This document shows positions 59,538 through 64,000 of a DNA stretch of 64,000 bases, piece by piece (positions within the stretch are counted from its first letter, which is position 1; every line of letters begins with the position of its first letter). This DNA is from Bernardetia sp. MNP-M8 (lineage in GTDB: Bacteria > Bacteroidota > Bacteroidia > Cytophagales > Bernardetiaceae). The position numbers and the translations under genes are program-made. Below the pieces are notes generated by a model. The model was not told the origin of the DNA and ran no database searches. It saw only the letters and a program-made list of their open reading frames with translations. The stretch spans positions 3,804,676-3,868,675 of the forward strand of contig NZ_CP147012.1 in the NCBI RefSeq assembly GCF_037126285.1, in the 5' to 3' direction.

Positions 59538-59790
59538 GGCTCTAGCTCAGCTCTAGCCATAATTTCATACATAAACTTCCTAACCATCACTCGTAAAAAA
59601 AATAGCTCTCGCTTGCTTCCTAGCAAGTGATTTATATGTGGCTTGTAGCCGTGTATTTGTATTTCTAAACTAGCATAAATCTAATATTTTAAAGTCAAAA
59701 TCAAAAGAACTTTACAAATTAAAATGGCAAATACAAAAACCACGGCTACAAGCCGAATACATATGAAGCACTCGTTAAAAACGAGCGATA
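59538..59790. repeat. Composite palindromic repeats: GCTTGTAGCCGTG family and relatives
   Basis: Units in order are a palindrome TGGCTCTAGCTCAG/CTCTAGCCA (59538-59560), GCTTGCTTCCTAGCAAGTGA (59611-59630), GGCTTGTAGCCGTG (59640), its inverted partner with CACGGCTACAAGCC (59741-59754), and CTCGTTAAAAACGAG (59771-59785). Together they fill most of the 437-bp gap upstream of the small basic gene. The stretch at 59728-59764 recurs inverted and identical at 62047-62083. Confidence 0.8.
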
Positions 59791-59839
59791 GCCACAAAGA
59801 TACTTTTTGTTAAAACAAGTATTCATAAATTTGAAAATT

Positions 59840-60604
59840 TTATTTTTTACTAGTAAAGATAGTTAATTTATTTTCCCAAGTTAAAATCATATAAATCCAA
59901 ACAGGAATACAACAAGCAAAAACGATGTATGTTCCTGTACTTCCAAATTCGATAAGTATATCAATCCAAGCGTGCAGAGTTACGACCACAAAAAGGGATT
60001 TTGTTTTTTCGATAGCTTTTCCCAAAATAACACTAATAATAAAACTGCCTAAGCCAAAAGCTAAAATTTTAACGATAATCATATACCATTCTCCAGAAGA
60101 AGTACGAACGAAAATATGCCAAAACTCCCATAAAACAGCAATGATTAAATATTTTGGTAGTGGTTTTACATTCTTCAAACTGTCTTGTAAAAAACCTCTC
60201 CAGCCAATTTCTTCTCCCAAAATAGAAATAAAACCTACAATAGATAACACTAAAGGCGCAACATGAACAGGAAAAGGAAGTCCTTCTATTCCCACAGTGC
60301 AAAGTCCAAACACAGGCAGGAAATAAAAAATAAGGGATTTTATCCAAGAAGTTCCTCCTAGAGAAACCGTTTTTTCAATGCTTTTTCTAAACAAAAAATA
60401 ACATACTAAAGCCGAAATTCCGACTCCCCACATGATGAACCATTGTTTGGCAAAACCTATCATTTTCCAGTCTATCCAACTGTCTGTATTAAAGTGTCGC
60501 CACCAAAAAAAAGGAAACGAAATGGCACACGCCAAAACATAATAAACTGCAATCGCTTTCCAATTTATTTTTGAAGAATCAGGAGAAATAAGTATATTTT
60601 TCAT
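59840..60604 (-). CDS. CPBP-family intramembrane protease (Abi/Rce1 type)
   Basis: This protein of about eight membrane segments has the family motifs: EE-x3-R as E131-E132-I-G-W-R136, then FWHIF with H163, and LHAWIDILIEFG near the C-terminus. CPBP proteins are glutamate-type intramembrane endopeptidases, and in bacteria some act in bacteriocin self-immunity or in maturation. The start codon at 60604 is only 18 bp from a stray IS4 end, so its promoter has been altered or supplied by the insertion. It has 254 residues. Confidence 0.85.
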   Translation of the reverse strand: MKNILISPDSSKINWKAIAVYYVLACAISFPFFWWRHFNTDSWIDWKMIGFAKQWFIMWGVGISALVCYFLFRKSIEKTVSLGGTSWIKSLIFYFLPVFGLCTVGIEGLPFPVHVAPLVLSIVGFISILGEEIGWRGFLQDSLKNVKPLPKYLIIAVLWEFWHIFVRTSSGEWYMIIVKILAFGLGSFIISVILGKAIEKTKSLFVVVTLHAWIDILIEFGSTGTYIVFACCIPVWIYMILTWENKLTIFTSKK

Positions 60605-60621
60605 AGATTGAAATTAAGTTT

Positions 60622-60649
60622 TACAGTACTGGACATGAGTTAAATTTTT
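60622..60649 (+). mobile_element. Solo end of the IS4-family element (28 bp)
   Basis: These 28 bp, starting TACAGTACTGGACATG, are identical to the upstream (transposase-start) end of the element at 43200-44407, in inverted orientation. The rest of the element is missing. It is a remnant of a deleted or interrupted copy, directly upstream of the CPBP protease gene. Confidence 0.85.
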
Positions 60650-60744
60650 CATAGAACTCAGCAGTAGCTCGCACAATCCTTGTTCGGCTGAGTCTTCCAA
60701 AAAACAGTGAAAAATAGCTCTCGAAAACTATGGTAAAACCAAGC

Positions 60745-61758
60745 CTATCCTTTAGAAAAATTGTTAAAATTTATTCCGTTTCTATCATATAGCGTTTTGT
60801 TTTTTACACAGGCAAAAATGCGTTGTATAATTTTATTTCGTAAGGCATTAATAACACTCATTTTATTCTTGCCTTCTGCTACTTTTCTTAGGTAATACTC
60901 TCTCATCTCCCCCTCTACTTTCATAGCAGATAAAGCGCACATGTGCAAGGCTGTTTTGAGGGTTTTATTAGCCATTTTTGATACTCTTGCCCTGCCTTTA
61001 AATTTCCCAGAAGAGTTTTCAAAAGGCACAACACCACAATAAGAAGCGAGTTGTTTGGCAGTATCAAATTTGGTAAAACCATCAGTAGCTACCAGTAACT
61101 GAATCGCTGTTACTTTTCCAACACCTACTACAGAAGTGGTGAGCCGATAGAGTTCTTTCAATTCAGCATCCTCTTGAATAATTTGATGCATCTGCTTTTC
61201 TATTTCTTCTATGCGAAGGCTAAAGTGTTCCAACGTTGTTTTAGAGCTTTCCTCTAGAAGCTGCTGAATAGACGCTTTGCTAAATTGGCTCTGCTCACCA
61301 ACGTAAGTTTCTAGCTCCTGTCTGTGAGTAACTAGCTTTTTTCGTAGTGTCTGCAAGGTTTTTAGGGTTTCTAGTTCTTGAGTAGGAGGAATATATAAGT
61401 TCGCTTTGTCTTGAAAACGAAAGGCATAAGCTCCGATATTTTCAGCATCAGCTTTGTCATTTTTAAGCTTTTTGACACCCATAGAACGTTTAATTTGAAT
61501 GGCATTTTCTACCCAAATGGCACAATTAAATTCCATCAAAGCAATGACAAGCCAGTTGATATACATTCCTGTATGTTCCATACAAAACAAACTTTTCTCT
61601 AGCTCATAAAGGTCTTGAAAAGAAAAAAGATAGGTCTGTATTGCGTTCAAATTGTTCTCAATGCGTTTATGATTTACTACTTCTCCTTCTTGAAGAATAG
61701 CAATATCTAAATGTTCTTTGCTCACATCAATGCCTATAAAATTTTGGTAAGTTTGCAT
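60745..61758 (-). CDS. IS110-family transposase/recombinase (DEDD)
   Basis: The N-terminal RuvC-like domain has GIDVSKEHLDIAI (first Asp), CMEHTGMY (Glu) and KLKNDKADAENIG (the D-x2-D pair). The C-terminal Tnp domain begins LTTSVVGVGKVTAIQLLVATDGFTKFDTAKQLASYCGVVPFENSSGKFKGRARVSKMANKTL and holds the serine used for strand exchange in this family (in the FENSSG region). The protein is 337 residues, full length and uninterrupted. IS110 elements recombine using a bridge RNA encoded in the element. No terminal inverted repeats are expected, so the element ends cannot be placed by eye. Confidence 0.95.
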   Translation of the reverse strand: MQTYQNFIGIDVSKEHLDIAILQEGEVVNHKRIENNLNAIQTYLFSFQDLYELEKSLFCMEHTGMYINWLVIALMEFNCAIWVENAIQIKRSMGVKKLKNDKADAENIGAYAFRFQDKANLYIPPTQELETLKTLQTLRKKLVTHRQELETYVGEQSQFSKASIQQLLEESSKTTLEHFSLRIEEIEKQMHQIIQEDAELKELYRLTTSVVGVGKVTAIQLLVATDGFTKFDTAKQLASYCGVVPFENSSGKFKGRARVSKMANKTLKTALHMCALSAMKVEGEMREYYLRKVAEGKNKMSVINALRNKIIQRIFACVKNKTLYDRNGINFNNFSKG

Positions 61759-61985
61759 AAATAAGTTAATTTAGAGTTACCTAATTTAAAAAGTGATTCA
61801 TCGTATTCAATCAGACTTAAAACCTTATCTAATGAGTTTATTTTTAGGTCAATAAAAATACTCCGAAAACTATTTGAGTTTGAGATTGAATAAAGGTAGG
61901 AAGAGGCTGTTTCGAGAGATAGATTTTTATAGTCTGGCTCGGCTATAGGTTCTCTTCCTACTAGATGAATTCTTAAATACAAGAT
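61759..61985 (-). ncRNA. Candidate IS110 bridge RNA region (non-coding 5' end of element)
   Basis: This is the stretch immediately upstream of the recombinase gene. It contains a 10-bp perfect stem, 61896-61905 GTAGGAAGAG with 61952-61961 CTCTTCCTAC, around a loop of about 46 nt that holds a smaller TATAG/CTATA stem. A hairpin with a large internal loop ahead of the recombinase is the layout of bridge RNAs in the IS110 group. A weak ORF on the same strand (61734-61982) is not conserved-looking. Target- and donor-binding loops cannot be assigned without the element boundaries. Confidence 0.5.
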
Positions 61986-62021
61986 AAGAAATTACATCTA
62001 TTTTATCTACTACAAACCTAA

Positions 62022-62083
62022 AGGCTTGCTTCTTAGCAAGTGAGCAATATGTATTCGGCTTGTAGCCGTGGTTTTTGTATTTG
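62022..62083. repeat. GCTTGTAGCCGTG family, third copy
   Basis: GCTTGCTTCTTAGCAAGTGA is followed by AGCAATATGTATTCGGCTTG and then the TAGCCGTGG core. Bases 62047-62083 are identical, inverted, to 59728-59764 (37 bp). The remaining bases of the gap to trpS (62084-62154) show nothing further. Confidence 0.85.
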
Positions 62084-62154
62084 GTATTTTAAGTTGTACA
62101 TTTTTTTGATTTTCGTTAAAAAATCAAAGCCATTTAATTTACCAGCATCTAACT

Positions 62155-63126
62155 TTACGCAAACCCCAACTGCTTCCTTACTTTCTGTAAAACTTCAAAA
62201 GCTACTTTTCGTGCTTTTTCTTCACCTATTTTGAGTTTATTATCTAGTTCTTTTTCATCTGCCATTAGTTTATCAAAAGTAATTCTTTCGTTCTTATATT
62301 TATCTAAGATAAGTTCTAAAAGAGCCTTTTTTGCATGTCCATAGCCATAATTTCCACCTGCATAATTTTGTTTCATTGTCTTCAAATCACTTTCAGAAGC
62401 TAATAATTTATACAAAGAAAAGACATTACAAGTTTCGGTATCCTTTGGTTCTTCTAAAGGTGTACTGTCTGTTACGATAGACATAACTTGCTTTTTGAGC
62501 TGCTTTTCAGGTAAGAAAATATCGACAATATTTCCATACGATTTACTCATTTTTCGCCCATCAGTCCCCGGAATTGTCATTATTTGTTCATCTACTTTCA
62601 CTTCTGGCATCACAAAAATTTCTCCGTACTTATTATTAAAAGCTGAAGCAATATCTCTAGTAATTTCTAAATGTTGAATTTGGTCTTTTCCAACAGGAAC
62701 AAACTCAGCATCATACATCAAAATATCAGCAGCCATCAAAACAGGATACGTAAAAAGACCTGCATTTACATCTGAAAGAGAATCTGATTTATCTTTGAAC
62801 GAATGTGCATTGGCAAGCATTGGAAAAGGGGTAAAACACGATAAATGCCACGCAAGTTCGGTTACTTCTGGGATTCTTGACTGACGATAGAACGTATTTT
62901 TTTCTATATCAAAACCAAAAGCCAGCCACGCAGCAGCAACAGCATTTGTATTTTGAATTCTCGTTTCGGCATCTTTTACCGTTGTGAGAGAGTGCAAGTC
63001 AGCAATAAAAAAATAAGAATCATTACCTGCTTTTTTTGAAAGCTCAATAGCTGGTAAGATTGCGCCCAAAAGATTTCCTAAATGTGGACGACCAGAAGAC
63101 TGAATACCTGTGAGAATACGGGACAT
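62155..63126 (-). CDS. trpS: Tryptophanyl-tRNA synthetase
   Basis: The start at 63126 (MSRILTGIQSSGRPHLGNLLGAI) gives 323-324 residues and places the HIGH-type motif PHLGN at the usual distance. The upstream extension in the longer frame has no conserved content. DGRKMSKSYGN is the KMSKS motif. GKDQIQHLEITRDIASAFN is the tRNA-synthetase class I signature for Trp. It charges tRNA-Trp and is essential. Confidence 0.97.
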   Translation of the reverse strand: MSRILTGIQSSGRPHLGNLLGAILPAIELSKKAGNDSYFFIADLHSLTTVKDAETRIQNTNAVAAAWLAFGFDIEKNTFYRQSRIPEVTELAWHLSCFTPFPMLANAHSFKDKSDSLSDVNAGLFTYPVLMAADILMYDAEFVPVGKDQIQHLEITRDIASAFNNKYGEIFVMPEVKVDEQIMTIPGTDGRKMSKSYGNIVDIFLPEKQLKKQVMSIVTDSTPLEEPKDTETCNVFSLYKLLASESDLKTMKQNYAGGNYGYGHAKKALLELILDKYKNERITFDKLMADEKELDNKLKIGEEKARKVAFEVLQKVRKQLGFA

Positions 63127-63202
63127 ATTGAATTGTGAATGATGAATTGTGAAGGATGAATGGAATAAAATAAAACCAAACACTATTTTTCGTTTTTCTG
63201 TC

Positions 63203-63226
63203 GTTGTTGGCGTTGCCACCAACAAC
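63203..63226. repeat. GTTGTTGG hairpin, relative of 39388-39421
   Basis: GTTGTTGGCGTTGCCACCAACAAC is an 8-bp stem (GTTGTTGG/CCAACAAC) in the trpS upstream gap. It is a short version of the palindrome at 39388. Confidence 0.6.
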
Positions 63227-63311
63227 AATAGTTTACCTTACTTCAAAATTGAAAAAAAAGTTTCAAAAAGCCTAATTATTTACTTTTAAGAAAAATAAAA
63301 AGGATTTTTGC

Positions 63312-63698
63312 CTATCCAAAAAATACACCATACAAATATCTACCAGGTGAAAAAGTAAAAGCTCCTGCAATAATGAGCGCACCAAAATATAGTAAAATCA
63401 TTTTTCGTTTGTGGGATTTTACATCTCCTTTTTTAATGGCAAAATAAGCCGTTGGAACAGTATAAAGAACGACAAAACTAAAAATATGAATCCACCCAAA
63501 ATGATTGAAAACTGTAAATCCAATCGTTGCAGGCATAAAAAGAGTAATAATTGCTGTAAAAAGCATCAAAATCATATATATTCTTCCAAAAATTTTATGA
63601 ATTTGTGTCCCTTTTTTGATGAGTAAAAGAACTGTTCCGATAAAAAAACTAGGCACTACGGTAGCCAAATGAAGATACATGAGTTGTAAATAATCCAT
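63312..63698 (-). CDS. DUF2306-type small membrane protein
   Basis: The 128 residues form four membrane helices. IHKIFGRIYMILMLFTAIITLFMPA and HFGWIHIFSFVVLYTVPTAYFAIKKGDVKSHKRKMILLYFGALIIAGAFTFSPGRYL carry the conserved histidines and the H-x3-M pattern of the DUF2306 family, some members of which are linked to haem binding. Its function is unknown. It stands alone. Confidence 0.8.
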   Translation of the reverse strand: MDYLQLMYLHLATVVPSFFIGTVLLLIKKGTQIHKIFGRIYMILMLFTAIITLFMPATIGFTVFNHFGWIHIFSFVVLYTVPTAYFAIKKGDVKSHKRKMILLYFGALIIAGAFTFSPGRYLYGVFFG

Positions 63699-63889
63699 AA
63701 GTAAGTAAGTTAGATTTGAGAAAAAAAATCAAAAGTATAAAATTTTATAATTACTATGTTACTTTTTCTAATCACTAAATTTTCCGTTATTTGAGCTTTC
63801 TAGCTAATAAAAGACATTAAAAAATTCTGTATCAGATGGATAAGTGATTTATTATCCCACATAAAATTTCAAAAAAATATTTCTAAATA

Positions 63890-64000
63890 ATGAAAACTAA
63901 CTCTTTATCTTCTTCATTTTTATCTTTCTTATCAAAATCGCCATTAGTAGCATCAATACTTTTTCTATTCTTTTTTTCTTGTAGTTCTGATAAAATGACA
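63890..64000 (+). CDS. Start of a lipoprotein gene (3' end outside window)
   Basis: The frame opens at ATG 63890 and runs without a stop to base 64000. The first 37 residues form a lipoprotein signal with a long n-region, then LVASILFLFFFSC as the h-region and lipobox (FFSC). Only the signal is visible, so the mature protein is unknown. An AT-rich spacer of about 190 bp separates it from the divergent DUF2306 gene. Confidence 0.7.
   Translation, partial: MKTNSLSSSFLSFLSKSPLVASILFLFFFSCSSDKMT

Noticed and set aside
61734-61982. 82-residue minus-strand ORF upstream of the IS110 recombinase
   Set aside because: It covers the non-coding 5' part of the element and has no domain-like content. A structured RNA explains the region better.

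Overview
The window is AT-rich, dense with genes on both strands, and typical of Bacteroidota. The evidence is a cbb3 oxidase operon with fused CcoN-CcoO and a mono-haem CcoP, a small Hc1-type histone-like protein, an Mrp/ApbC protein with the Bacteroidota-type C-terminus, TlpA-like proteins with an N-terminal beta domain, TANNTTTG-type promoter boxes and no obvious Shine-Dalgarno sequences. A marine Cytophagales bacterium (Flexibacter/Bernardetia-like) is my best guess. It rests on gene content only, and no rRNA or tRNA gene was seen.

Layout. 1-9.4 kb: a 5'-truncated serine hydrolase-TPR protein, a DEAD-box helicase with a DbpA-type tail, a PdxH-family oxidase, a TPR protein, and a radA-lipoprotein-lipoprotein operon. 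9.4-16.3 kb: a UbiA-type prenyltransferase, Nfu and Mrp/ApbC (Fe-S assembly), then an ECF sigma factor with a membrane protein carrying a TonB-C-like periplasmic domain, divergent from a TonB-dependent receptor. 16.3-26 kb: a 5'(3')-nucleotidase, OxyR, PBP1C, Ada, a second serine hydrolase, a DEDDh exonuclease, an HMG-CoA lyase-like enzyme and a flavin oxidase. 26-32 kb: an oversized D-Ala-D-Ala ligase, a HAMP/GAF sensor and a PAS histidine kinase overlapping its response regulator. 32-42.7 kb: a radical SAM protein, two unknown proteins, RecF, a four-helix-bundle protein, an O-methyltransferase, a secreted helical/TPR-like protein, an aminotransferase and an M28 peptidase. 42.7-44.6 kb: a secreted-protein gene split by an intact IS4-family element with 9-bp target duplications.

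44.6-54 kb is the respiratory block. A CcoP-N-like small membrane protein is followed by ccoS, ccoNO, ccoQ, ccoP, ccoG and ccoH, then hemA, a SafE-type membrane protein and a Crp/Fnr regulator with an N-terminal cysteine cluster. The first two genes have leaders that are 86-bp duplicates of one another. Together the genes make and mature a high-affinity terminal oxidase, supply haem and probably sense oxygen. CcoI, the copper ATPase usually encoded beside ccoS, is absent from this window.

54-64 kb: a thioredoxin-fold protein without its CxxC, a CDF metal exporter, a histone-like protein, an alpha-oxoamine synthase (sphingolipid or sulfonolipid candidate), a 42-residue basic protein, a CPBP protease, a stray IS4-family end, an IS110-family recombinase with a candidate bridge RNA upstream, trpS, a DUF2306 protein and the start of a lipoprotein gene.

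The gaps between genes hold an unusual number of short palindromes. At least five sequence families occur two or more times in the window. They often sit where two genes converge, and several share a stem-TTTTAA-stem design. The best leads for new biology are the IS110 upstream RNA, the palindrome families, the duplicated cco leaders with the CcoP-N-like microprotein, and the sigma/TonB-C-domain/receptor arrangement.
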